From: Pseudomonadota bacterium | GTDB lineage: Bacteria; Pseudomonadota; Alphaproteobacteria; Rhizobiales; Devosiaceae | DNA: 5,518 nt | Assembly: GCA_023437755.1 (NCBI GenBank) | Contig: JAEZFJ010000374.1 | Coordinates: 1 to 5,518 of the forward strand | Reading direction: 5' to 3' | Part shown: positions 1 to 5,263 of the stretch, one piece after another | Position numbering within the stretch: position 1 is the stretch's first letter | How the letters are laid out: every line of letters begins with the position of its first letter | The notes under the pieces: model-generated | Seen by the model: the letters and a program-made list of their open reading frames with translations, nothing else | Database searches by the model: none | Told to the model about the DNA's origin: nothing | Program-made: the position numbers and the translations under genes

Positions 1-471
1 CAATTGGGCGGCCCGGAGGCTGCACCCGAAATCGTCGCCGTCTCTGCTGGCCGCTGGTTTACGCTGAACAACACCGTCCGGAATTGGGAGCTGGAAGCCA
101 GCGCATCGCGGGAAAGCCTGGCGCGCAGCATCGAGCGGCTGTGCGCCGACGACTGGGAGAACATCGTCACCTACTCCGTGGCCGGCCGCGATCGTATTCG
201 CATCGATCAACGCTCGCCGACCGGCGAGGACCAGGGTTCGTTTGACATGGTGGCGGTCGGTGACGGACGCACGTTCAGCACCGTTCTCGAGGACGCCTAC
301 ATTCTCTCCATCTATGGACTGGAGGATGCTCCCCAGGATCAGCAGCAGAAAGTGCTGGCCGAGATGAAGGCCGTGCTCGAAGGCGGTCAGGAGATCTGGG
401 TTCCCGGAGCGGATGTCATGGTCATCAGCACTGCGGCCGAGACCGAGGTTTGGGGGCGTTGTCCAGAGTAG
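1..471 (+). CDS. Uncharacterised protein, 5'-truncated by the window edge
   Basis: This is the C-terminal 156 residues of a protein whose reading frame is still open at base 1; it ends at a TAG at 469-471. A TTG at base 4 could in principle start translation, but only three bases precede it, so I treat the gene as cut by the window edge. I do not recognise the family. The visible part is a compact, mixed alpha/beta soluble region: an amphipathic stretch with ESLARSIERLC, a strand-like segment with RIRIDQR, then FDMVAVGDGRTF, and a helix with QQKVLAEMKAVLE. Two cysteines are visible, one in the first helix and one three residues from the end (RCPE). No membrane segment is seen in this part, and a signal peptide would lie outside the window. 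Codon use matches the neighbouring genes. It converges with the next gene across a 21-bp gap. Confidence 0.8.
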   Translation, partial: QLGGPEAAPEIVAVSAGRWFTLNNTVRNWELEASASRESLARSIERLCADDWENIVTYSVAGRDRIRIDQRSPTGEDQGSFDMVAVGDGRTFSTVLEDAYILSIYGLEDAPQDQQQKVLAEMKAVLEGGQEIWVPGADVMVISTAAETEVWGRCPE

Positions 472-492
472 CGGCCGCCTGCTCCCGCTTGC

Positions 493-1386
493 TTACTCCA
501 CCCCCGGAGTGGCGCAGGAGACGCCATAGCGGGCGACGTTTGGAGTGGACGAGGGCGTCCCATCCCCGACGGTGACCACCGACAATTCGGCAAACTGGCC
601 GCTATAGCGGAAGCTGCAAAAGCCGAAGCCAGTTGGCGAGCACGACTGCACTTCGTAGATGCCCGCCGCCTTCAGCGCCTCGGCGCGCGAGTCGGCGGGC
701 TCGCCGGGAAGGATGCCCAGAAGGGGCCCCCAGCCGGCCGAAGCCAGTTCCTCGCGCGCTGCCGCGATGGGCATGCCGTAGATGTTGGGCACCAACGCCT
801 GCCCGTCGCAAAACTGCTCCTCATCGGCCAGCGCCGCCAGGGATACCGCCCCGCTTGCATCGACATGCAGGTCGGCAACCGGCTGCGGGAGAAAGTCGCC
901 ACCCCAGATCCGGATTGCCCTATCCTCGAACGGCTGGATGCTCCCGATGCGTCCGCTCGCGCCCTCTTCGCCATAGACCAGCCAGCGCAACTGGTCGCCC
1001 TCGAAAAGCGCCACATTGCCATCGCTCGACCGGCAGGAGCCGCTGGTGCCGGGCTCGAAACCGCCGACGAAGCTAACCGCGTCAAGTCCACCCAGCGACA
1101 CCTCGCCGGTGACGGCCCAGCCGAGCGCCTTCGCCTCGGCTCCGCCGGTCGTACCGGGCTCCACCAGCAGATGGTCACAGGAATCTGCCTCGACCGGCTC
1201 CGGAGCCGGCGGCAGCCGCCTCAGCTCGACCATGAGAAGCCCGTCCATCCCTTGGGGCAAGCTGTCGGCGGCAGACCAGCCGATAGAGCCCGCGCTCGCC
1301 AACACTGATGCCGCGGCCACCCGCGCCAATTCCCCCCGACGAGGCAACCGGGTGGCTGGCAAGACCTCGGAACGCAATGCGGACAT
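493..1386 (-). CDS. Exported six-cysteine protein with PASTA-like C-terminal domain
   Basis: This 297-residue protein has no assignable function. I chose the ATG at 1386-1384 because GAGGAG lies eight bases upstream; the frame stays open for 37 more codons, but without a comparable ribosome site. Residues 1-40 look like an export signal: basic n-region with RLPRRGELAR, a hydrophobic stretch AAASVLASAGSIG and a possible cleavage after SAA. The twin arginines are a poor Tat match. Residues about 70-195 form a beta-rich domain (DAVSFVGGFEPGTSGSC, RIWGGDF). Residues about 198-291 begin VPNIYGMPIAAAREELASAG, which has the VPxxxGxxxxxAxxxLxxxG layout of PASTA domains, and continue with SCSPTGFGFCSFRY and SVVTVGDG. 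Cysteines at 70, 118, 193, 249, 257 and 291 could form three disulfides in the periplasm. From memory, similar two-domain exported proteins occur as hypotheticals in alphaproteobacteria; a profile search would settle the PASTA relationship. The gene is divergent from the 1530 operon, with which it may share control sites. Confidence 0.9.
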   Translation of the reverse strand: MSALRSEVLPATRLPRRGELARVAAASVLASAGSIGWSAADSLPQGMDGLLMVELRRLPPAPEPVEADSCDHLLVEPGTTGGAEAKALGWAVTGEVSLGGLDAVSFVGGFEPGTSGSCRSSDGNVALFEGDQLRWLVYGEEGASGRIGSIQPFEDRAIRIWGGDFLPQPVADLHVDASGAVSLAALADEEQFCDGQALVPNIYGMPIAAAREELASAGWGPLLGILPGEPADSRAEALKAAGIYEVQSCSPTGFGFCSFRYSGQFAELSVVTVGDGTPSSTPNVARYGVSCATPGVE

Positions 1387-1529
1387 GGCTTCGTCTCCTC
1401 GGAAGCGTCCATAGTGAGGCGCGATGGCGCCCCGCACTATTGGCCCTCCCGGAGACAATAAAGTTCGGGCGGGGCCAATACCATAGTGCCAGGTCACGTC
1501 CTATTCACGAAACCAGCTTGGAGGCTATC
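1387..1529. promoter_or_regulatory. Divergent intergenic region with inverted-repeat cluster
   Basis: This 143-bp spacer separates two divergently transcribed genes and must hold both promoters unless transcription enters from elsewhere. It contains a perfect 9-bp inverted repeat, TATTGGCCC (1438-1446) and GGGCCAATA (1472-1480), with 25 bp between the arms. The hexamer ATAGTG occurs three times: at 1411-1416 on +, at 1435-1440 on - (read as CACTAT), and at 1483-1488 on +. Two copies are preceded by CC (CCATAGTG). The arrangement suggests a regulator binding site that could affect both genes. No convincing -35/-10 pair was found on either strand, so the promoter positions remain unassigned. 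Confidence 0.5.
1520..1524 (+). promoter_or_regulatory. Ribosome binding site fixing a TTG start at 1530
   Basis: GGAGG at 1520-1524 lies five bases before the TTG at 1530-1532. It decides the start of the secreted protein gene: the first in-frame ATG inside the gene is at 1584 and would remove most of the signal peptide, while the upstream in-frame ATG at 1308 lies inside the divergent gene and would bury the signal peptide 74 residues inward. Confidence 0.75.
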
Positions 1530-2114
1530 TTGCGACCGATCCAGACAATCACCGGGGCTGCGGCCATTGCCGCCCTGACGCTGATGCCCAGCGCCGCGCA
1601 GTCCGACCTGCTCGGTGTGCCAGGCCCGATCTTCTTCCAGGGCGAGGACTACGCCCTGACCTGGACGTCGCAAGCGTCCGAAAACTACGTCAAGCAGGAA
1701 TATGTGCCGGCGGGCCAGGAGGTGGAGACCTACCAGGACATGATCCTCGTTGAGGCCGTTATCGGCGCCCTCACCCCCATGGATGCAGCCGCATCGCAGA
1801 TCCAGTCACTCGAAGCCCGCAAGGGCGTGGACCCGGTGCTCAACTACGACCTCATGCGGAACGACGCTACGGGAGAGGTACTCCTCGACTTCCTGGTCAG
1901 CGATCTTGGGGCTGATCCGGTGATCGTCGAATGGAATGCCTACCGCTATCAGGCGCTTGGAAATGGCGAAGGGGTGGCTCTGGTCGGCATCAGCCGTCGC
2001 GGTTACGGCGAGGATGGAGCCACCAGCTTCATGACCGGCCTCGGTGCCATGCGCAGCGAGGCGCTCGACGCACTGGCGAACCTGTCCTTTCCCGCGGTGA
2101 GTGTCGCTCCGTGA
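1530..2114 (+). CDS. Secreted uncharacterised protein, first gene of a two-gene operon
   Basis: This 194-residue protein has no known function that I can name. The start is TTG with GGAGG five bases upstream. Residues 1-23 are a Sec-type signal peptide: a single early arginine, the hydrophobic run AAAIAALTLM and a PSAA|Q cleavage site after residue 23. The mature part has no cysteine. Notable stretches are EYVPAGQEVETYQDM (57-71), which looks like the start of an exported-protein fold, a helix around PMDAAASQIQSLEARKG, then NDATGEVLLDFLVSD (111-125), VEWNAYRYQ (133-141) and GISRRGYG (153-160). These look like alternating strands of a compact periplasmic domain. From memory, similar EWNxYRY and SRRxYG patterns occur in hypothetical secreted proteins of Rhizobiales and relatives, but I cannot verify this here. 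The stop overlaps the start of the membrane protein gene by four bases, so the two are probably translationally coupled and may act together at the membrane. Confidence 0.88.
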   Translation: MRPIQTITGAAAIAALTLMPSAAQSDLLGVPGPIFFQGEDYALTWTSQASENYVKQEYVPAGQEVETYQDMILVEAVIGALTPMDAAASQIQSLEARKGVDPVLNYDLMRNDATGEVLLDFLVSDLGADPVIVEWNAYRYQALGNGEGVALVGISRRGYGEDGATSFMTGLGAMRSEALDALANLSFPAVSVAP

Positions 2115-2827
2115 CTTCAGCCTCCCCTCTTTCGGGCCTCAAGACCCCGCTTAGCGCGCTCGCTCTCGGGGTCGTTCCCTTCTTCCTGTTTGTCGGCAGT
2201 TCCCACACCCTCACCGTCAACGGGGCGATGGTCCGGGATGAGCAGTTCAACTTCGTCGGTGCTATTCTGGCGCTTGTCGGGCTTGGCCTCGCCGTGCGGA
2301 CCTTGCTGTCGCGAGACACCAAGGCCCTGGTGAGCAAGGCTGTTGCAGGCGTCGCCGTGCTGGTCTGCCTGTTACAACTGGCGGCGTCCCTCGACCTCGT
2401 GCGACCCGCTAAGTGGTTTACTCCCGATTCCGATCTGCCGCCGCTGACCTATTCCGGCCTCAGCGAAGCCAACCGCAACCTGGTCGCGAACATTGTCGAA
2501 CGCGGCGAGGTACAGGAGGTGAGCCGCGACCTCAGGAACCGTGCGCGCTCCACGGTCGATATGGCGCACCGCCACATGGATTACGCCGACGTCTGCCACG
2601 AGGGCCGCTACCGGGTGAACTACGGCGAACTGAGGGAGCTGTTTGCGCTGCTGCCCCAGAGTGAGCAGGCAGCGATCCTCGGCATGGCCGAAGAGGTACG
2701 CCCGCCCGCTCCCACGGCGGAAGATTGCTCGGAACGGATGACAAGCTACTCCATGGGCGAGTTGGTGGATGACATCCACCAGCAGATGGACATGATGACC
2801 ATCCTGCGCGACGGCTATCTGAGCTGA
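2111..2827 (+). CDS. Three-helix membrane protein with soluble C-terminal domain
   Basis: This 238-residue protein is not recognised. The GTG at 2111-2113 overlaps the preceding stop as GTGA, and GGTGAG lies nine bases upstream (2096-2101). The next in-frame ATG (2228) would delete the first membrane helix. Three hydrophobic segments are visible: residues about 14-31 (ALALGVVPFFLFVG), 46-66 (FVGAILALVGLGLAV) and 74-94 (AVAGVAVLVCLLQLAASL). Residues about 95-238 are soluble and mostly helical, with ARSTVDMAHRHMDYADVC, LRELFALLPQSEQAAILGM and a final helix ELVDDIHQQMDMMTIL. Cysteines 162 and 206 are the only ones in this domain and could pair if it is periplasmic. The topology is not certain: basic residues RTLLSRDTKALVSK between helices 2 and 3 suggest a cytoplasmic loop, which would put the C-terminal domain outside the cytoplasm. 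Its gene partner encodes a secreted protein, so a membrane-periplasm pair is a reasonable inference but not proven. Confidence 0.88.
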   Translation: MTSASPLSGLKTPLSALALGVVPFFLFVGSSHTLTVNGAMVRDEQFNFVGAILALVGLGLAVRTLLSRDTKALVSKAVAGVAVLVCLLQLAASLDLVRPAKWFTPDSDLPPLTYSGLSEANRNLVANIVERGEVQEVSRDLRNRARSTVDMAHRHMDYADVCHEGRYRVNYGELRELFALLPQSEQAAILGMAEEVRPPAPTAEDCSERMTSYSMGELVDDIHQQMDMMTILRDGYLS

Positions 2828-2843
2828 TCCGTTAGGGTTCAGC
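2823..2843. terminator. Possible weak bidirectional hairpin between convergent stops
   Basis: GCTGA (2823-2827) and TCAGC (2839-2843) form a perfect 5-bp stem, followed after one mismatch by CC/GG pairs (2829-2830 with 2836-2837) around a 5-base loop. The hairpin spans both stop codons of the two convergent genes, whose coding ends are only four bases apart. There is no T-tract on either strand, so it does not meet the usual intrinsic terminator pattern. It may be accidental. Confidence 0.25.
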
Positions 2844-3314
2844 GGCCAGATCCATCCCACCGAGATCATCCGCCAGGTCGAAGAAGCTCTGGCGGAAGTT
2901 CTCGCATCGGCCGAGCATGTTCCGGTGGCGCTCGCCATCGAAGGCGGATCCGAGGACCTCGATGATCTCGCCGGCCTCCGTCTGGTAGCTGTAAAACTGG
3001 AAGCCGCGGCAATAACCGGTGCCCTCGATTGGGCGGTCGCAGGTCAGGTAGCTGCTGCCCGCCACATTGGCCGGGCGGATGGCGCAGCGAAAGCCATTGG
3101 CGATCAGCACGGCGGCCTGCTGGCCGAAACCGGCCTCGAGCGGCACGAAGCGGGCAAAGACTGCGGTCAGCTTGTTCTCGTCAGCTTCTTCAAGCAACGC
3201 CTCAACCAGTGCGCCCCTGGCCAGAGACTCCTCCCGAAGAACGAAGCCATAGAATACCGCTCCGGCAAGCGCCACCGCCGCAACAATCCCAATGACCAAT
3301 ACCGCCTTGGGCAT
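2832..3314 (-). CDS. Small membrane-anchored four-cysteine protein
   Basis: This 160-residue protein is uncharacterised. The ATG at 3314-3312 is preceded by AAAGGGAG eight bases upstream, and the hydrophobic segment follows directly, which supports this start over the longer open frame reaching 3590. Residues 4-26 (VLVIGIVAAVALAGAVFYGF) form one membrane helix with a single N-terminal lysine and a following ReeS-type charged stretch, so an uncleaved anchor with the rest in the periplasm is likely; no clear signal peptidase site is seen. A helix at 28-56 (ALVEALLEEADENKLTAVF) leads into a cysteine-rich domain: ANGFRC77, YLTC92DRP, GYC102RGFQFYSY, then strand-like GEIIEVLGSAFDG and GRC137ENF. 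Four cysteines allow two disulfides. From memory, the GFxC...C...C-R pattern is seen in other short anchored hypothetical proteins of alphaproteobacteria. The gene is convergent with the upstream operon and divergent from the large secreted-protein gene, so it is probably transcribed alone. Confidence 0.9.
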   Translation of the reverse strand: MPKAVLVIGIVAAVALAGAVFYGFVLREESLARGALVEALLEEADENKLTAVFARFVPLEAGFGQQAAVLIANGFRCAIRPANVAGSSYLTCDRPIEGTGYCRGFQFYSYQTEAGEIIEVLGSAFDGERHRNMLGRCENFRQSFFDLADDLGGMDLAAEP

Positions 3315-3369
3315 CGCCGCTGCTCCCTTTGATGTTTCTCGACCATTGGACGATCGTCGAAGTCTGGGA

Positions 3370-3390
3370 TTGGTGCTTGTCAAACACCAA
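3370..3390. promoter_or_regulatory. 21-bp operator-like palindrome
   Basis: TTGGTG (3370-3375) and CACCAA (3385-3390) are perfect inverted arms. The inner triplets TTG (3377-3379) and CAA (3381-3383) pair too, with one mismatch at 3376/3384 and the centre at 3380. Nine of ten symmetric pairs match, which is unusual by chance in a window of this size. The site lies 56-76 bases upstream of the small membrane-anchored protein gene and overlaps a minus-strand TTGACA (3383-3378), as a repressor operator often does. The binding protein is unknown. Confidence 0.45.
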
Positions 3391-3469
3391 GCGCAATTGT
3401 GCAGCCAAGTCCAAGCATTTCCTGACCCAGTCGTCCTATAGAACAGCGAACATTCCATCACCTGCAAGA

Positions 3470-3488
3470 ACATGGACCAAACCCATGT
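3470..3488. repeat. Inverted repeat ACATGG-N7-CCATGT
   Basis: Perfect 6-bp arms, ACATGG at 3470-3475 and CCATGT at 3483-3488, flank a 7-base spacer. The site lies about 165 bases before the large secreted protein gene. It could be a dimeric-regulator site or a small hairpin in the leader; the arms do not extend further on either side. Confidence 0.35.
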
Positions 3489-3637
3489 AAGACGGCGCGG
3501 CGGCGTCCGGTGTTGGGGAACAGCACCAGGATATCTTTTCGCTCTGCTGCCCAAGAGTGCGAAGGGGGGCGGCGTCCAATGGTCATCCAAGCCGGGCAGG
3601 GAAACGCGATGAATCTACGAACGGCAAGGCCAACTCT

Positions 3638-3643
3638 GAGGAG
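3638..3643 (+). promoter_or_regulatory. Ribosome binding site fixing a GTG start at 3651
   Basis: GAGGAG at 3638-3643 is seven bases before GTG at 3651. In-frame ATGs at 3579 and 3609 compete, with weaker sites (GGGGGG and AGGGA). The 14 codons from 3609 to 3650 include CTA, CGA, AGG, AGG, AGA and ACT, which this genome otherwise avoids, whereas from 3651 onward the codons become typical (CGC, CTC, GCC, GTC, ATC). This change favours 3651 as the true start. Confidence 0.65.
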
Positions 3644-3650
3644 ACTTCCG

Positions 3651-5237
3651 GTGCAACGCCCCCTCGCCGCTGTCGCCATCCTCCTCCTCGCGCCGCCCAC
3701 CCTTGCGGATGAGGCTGCGGAATACGCCGAACTGATGGGGAACACGGTGACGTCCGTCACTGAAGCACGGGCGCTTGTGGACGTCTGCGACGAGCGCTTT
3801 CCGGACGGCGAGACCGCGCGAAGCGACTTCATGGCCGGCTGGGCCCATGAAGTCGATCTCGCAGCCTACGACCGACTGCTGGCCGCCGCCGTGGTCGCCT
3901 ATGACGGCCTTGGCGCCGACCTCGACAACTATTGGGCCAGCGCCCGTGCGGAAGTTGTCGCCGCTATAGAGGCCGATGCCTCGCCCTGCCATGACCTGGC
4001 GCAGGAACTGGACGACGACATGTTGGACCTCGCCAGCTCCATCCGCAGCCTGGTGCGCGACGCCGAAGATTTCGGCATCGACGTCGCCGACGCCACTGCG
4101 CCCACCTTCGGCCCATCGGACTTCGGCGTCATGGCGCTGGCCGAGCTGTGGACCCGCGCTCTCGCCGTGATGGAGGAGGTGGGCAGCAAAGCCGGCGCCG
4201 AGGACAACCGACACCTCAAGGAAGCCCGCGAAGAGCATCTCCTCGCATGGCTAGAGGCCCAGGGCGAACTGCACCTGCGCGGACGCGTCGTCTCGGAGGA
4301 CGAATTGCGCGAGTGGCGCGGCGACTGGCAGTCCAGCCTCGAGGTCCGCTGCAGCGACTTCGCCAGCGAACGGGACGAACACCTCTTCGCAGAAGGCTTC
4401 GGCACCGATGTGGTGGTCACCGGCTCACCCAGCTGGGTTCTGGAACAGCGCGTCGGCGGCGTTGTCAATCTCCGCGATTGCCGTGTCTCGAAAGCCAAGG
4501 CCACCGACGCCGCCCCGTCCATCGACGACAGCGCCGGCCTCATGCTCCGCCCGCTGGAGTTCGCGGAGGCCTTTGCCGGCCCCAATGCCGGCATCGCAAT
4601 GAACCAGGTCGACCGCGTGCTCTACGCCGCCGATTTCTCCAACCGCATCGACGCCTTCGGCAATGGCTATATCGACCGCCAGGAGGACATCTATGTGCTG
4701 CTGCGGGACGGCACGGCCTACCGACACGAATGGGATTTCGCCTTCACGGATTTGAATGTGGACCGGTCGCGGCAGCGCGAGCCTGAGCGCTGGTTCACCT
4801 GGTCCGACCACTGGGGCAAGGTCACGCTGGCCCATTCCGGCGGTGTCGATGAAGGCACGGAGATCGACCTCTCGGACGCAAAGCGCCTGGTGCCGATGCC
4901 GGGGAACCAGCGTCTGGAGGGGCCCTACTACTACCTGCAGGTGAGCAGTGGCGGTGCCCGCAGCGATCGCGAATATGTCTTCAGCGCCGATGGCACCGTC
5001 ACCTACACCCGCGGTGGCTTCATCGCCGGCAATTTCGCCGGTTCCTTCATCACCGTGGTGCCCGGCGATGACGAGTCGCAGCGCCTGACCTACCGTTTCG
5101 AGGACTTCACCATGATCCTTGACGGACCGGACGGGCAGGAGCGGCACTTCTTCGCCATGCTGGACGGCGCCGATCCGGCCGCGCCCGAGGAATTGCTGAT
5201 CCGCGGCCAGGTCTATTGGGATCGCGAAGAGGAATAA
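3651..5237 (+). CDS. Large secreted protein, helical N-terminal half and beta-rich C-terminal half
   Basis: This 528-residue protein has no assigned function. With the GTG start, residues 1-19 form a short Sec signal peptide (VQRPLAAVAILLLAPPTLA|D). If ATG 3609 were used, 14 arginine-rich residues would be added before it. Mature residues 20-230 are strongly helical and acidic, with AEYAELMGNTVTSVTEARAL, C46 in DVCDERFPDG, C113 in SPCHDL, and long helices such as LKEAREEHLLAWLEAQGELH. Residues 231-290 contain C234 and C277 and strands around TDVVVTGSPSWVLEQ. Residues about 320-525 are beta-rich: QVDRVLYAADF, EDIYVLLRDGTAYRHEW, PERWFTWSDHWGKVTLAH, GPYYYLQV, REYVFSADGTVTYTRGG, TYRFEDFTMILDG and QERHFFAML. 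This succession, ending in a tyrosine- and phenylalanine-rich meander with DG turns, resembles lipocalin-like single-domain barrels in secreted proteins, but that is inferred from pattern only. Four cysteines allow two disulfides. It is followed 26 bases later by a small gene, probably in one operon. Confidence 0.92.
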   Translation: MQRPLAAVAILLLAPPTLADEAAEYAELMGNTVTSVTEARALVDVCDERFPDGETARSDFMAGWAHEVDLAAYDRLLAAAVVAYDGLGADLDNYWASARAEVVAAIEADASPCHDLAQELDDDMLDLASSIRSLVRDAEDFGIDVADATAPTFGPSDFGVMALAELWTRALAVMEEVGSKAGAEDNRHLKEAREEHLLAWLEAQGELHLRGRVVSEDELREWRGDWQSSLEVRCSDFASERDEHLFAEGFGTDVVVTGSPSWVLEQRVGGVVNLRDCRVSKAKATDAAPSIDDSAGLMLRPLEFAEAFAGPNAGIAMNQVDRVLYAADFSNRIDAFGNGYIDRQEDIYVLLRDGTAYRHEWDFAFTDLNVDRSRQREPERWFTWSDHWGKVTLAHSGGVDEGTEIDLSDAKRLVPMPGNQRLEGPYYYLQVSSGGARSDREYVFSADGTVTYTRGGFIAGNFAGSFITVVPGDDESQRLTYRFEDFTMILDGPDGQERHFFAMLDGADPAAPEELLIRGQVYWDREEE

Positions 5238-5251
5238 GCCAGCAACGCCCC

Positions 5252-5257
5252 AAGGAG
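5252..5257 (+). promoter_or_regulatory. Ribosome binding site fixing a TTG start at 5264
   Basis: AAGGAG at 5252-5257 is followed by six bases and TTG at 5264. No usable in-frame ATG exists inside the gene (the only one is the second-last codon), and an in-frame ATG-like start further upstream would lie inside the preceding gene without a ribosome site. The strong site makes TTG the best start. Confidence 0.75.
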
Positions 5258-5263
5258 AGACGA

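Larger units (their letters stand above)
3315..3650. promoter_or_regulatory. 336-bp divergent intergenic region with dyad symmetries
   Basis: No gene is supported here; the region is visibly richer in A and T than the flanking genes. It should hold the promoters of the genes starting at 3314 (-) and 3651 (+). Four dyads are visible: a perfect palindrome GACGATCGTC (3349-3358), a 21-bp imperfect palindrome (3370-3390, TTGGTG...CACCAA arms), an adjacent 12-bp near-palindrome GCGCAATTGTGC (3391-3402), and ACATGG-N7-CCATGT (3470-3488). A TTGACA hexamer on the minus strand (3383-3378) lies inside the second one, but no good -10 follows at the normal distance. TATAGA at 3437-3442 on + is a possible -10 without a good -35. 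Open frames run through parts of the region on both strands but have atypical codons. Confidence 0.55.

Noticed and set aside
470..489. Hairpin AGCGG...CCGCT between the first two convergent genes
   Set aside because: Only five base pairs with a 10-base loop and no T-tract; the nearby GCGGCCGC palindrome is simple GC-rich sequence.
1473..1492. Possible sigma-54 promoter on the minus strand (TGGCAC followed by TTGG)
   Set aside because: The second element is two bases too far and reads TTGG instead of TTGC, so the invariant GG-N10-GC spacing is not met.
1308..1529. Upstream extension of the secreted protein frame to an ATG at 1308
   Set aside because: It overlaps the divergent gene, lacks a ribosome site, and would place the signal peptide 74 residues inside the protein.
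3437..3442. TATAGA as a -10 box for the large secreted protein gene
   Set aside because: There is no acceptable -35 hexamer 16-18 bases upstream, so it is only mentioned as a possibility in the intergenic entry.
3499..3577. Direct repeat GGCGGCGTCC at 3499-3508 and 3568-3577
   Set aside because: The same decamer also occurs at about 2380 inside a coding region; such GC-rich words recur by chance.
3315..3590. Upstream extension of the anchored four-cysteine protein on the minus strand
   Set aside because: It would bury the membrane anchor after 92 residues of atypical composition; the ATG at 3314 has its own ribosome site.
4148..4786. A 212-codon plus-strand frame inside the large secreted protein gene
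   Set aside because: Its protein is an arginine- and proline-rich shadow typical of a +1 frame in GC-rich coding DNA, without a ribosome site or fold-like pattern.
3615..5147. Long open frames antisense to the large secreted protein (207, 221 and 240 codons)
   Set aside because: They lie within a gene with a convincing signal peptide and typical codons; long antisense frames are expected in GC-rich DNA, and their proteins are rich in A, R, S, G with no domain pattern.
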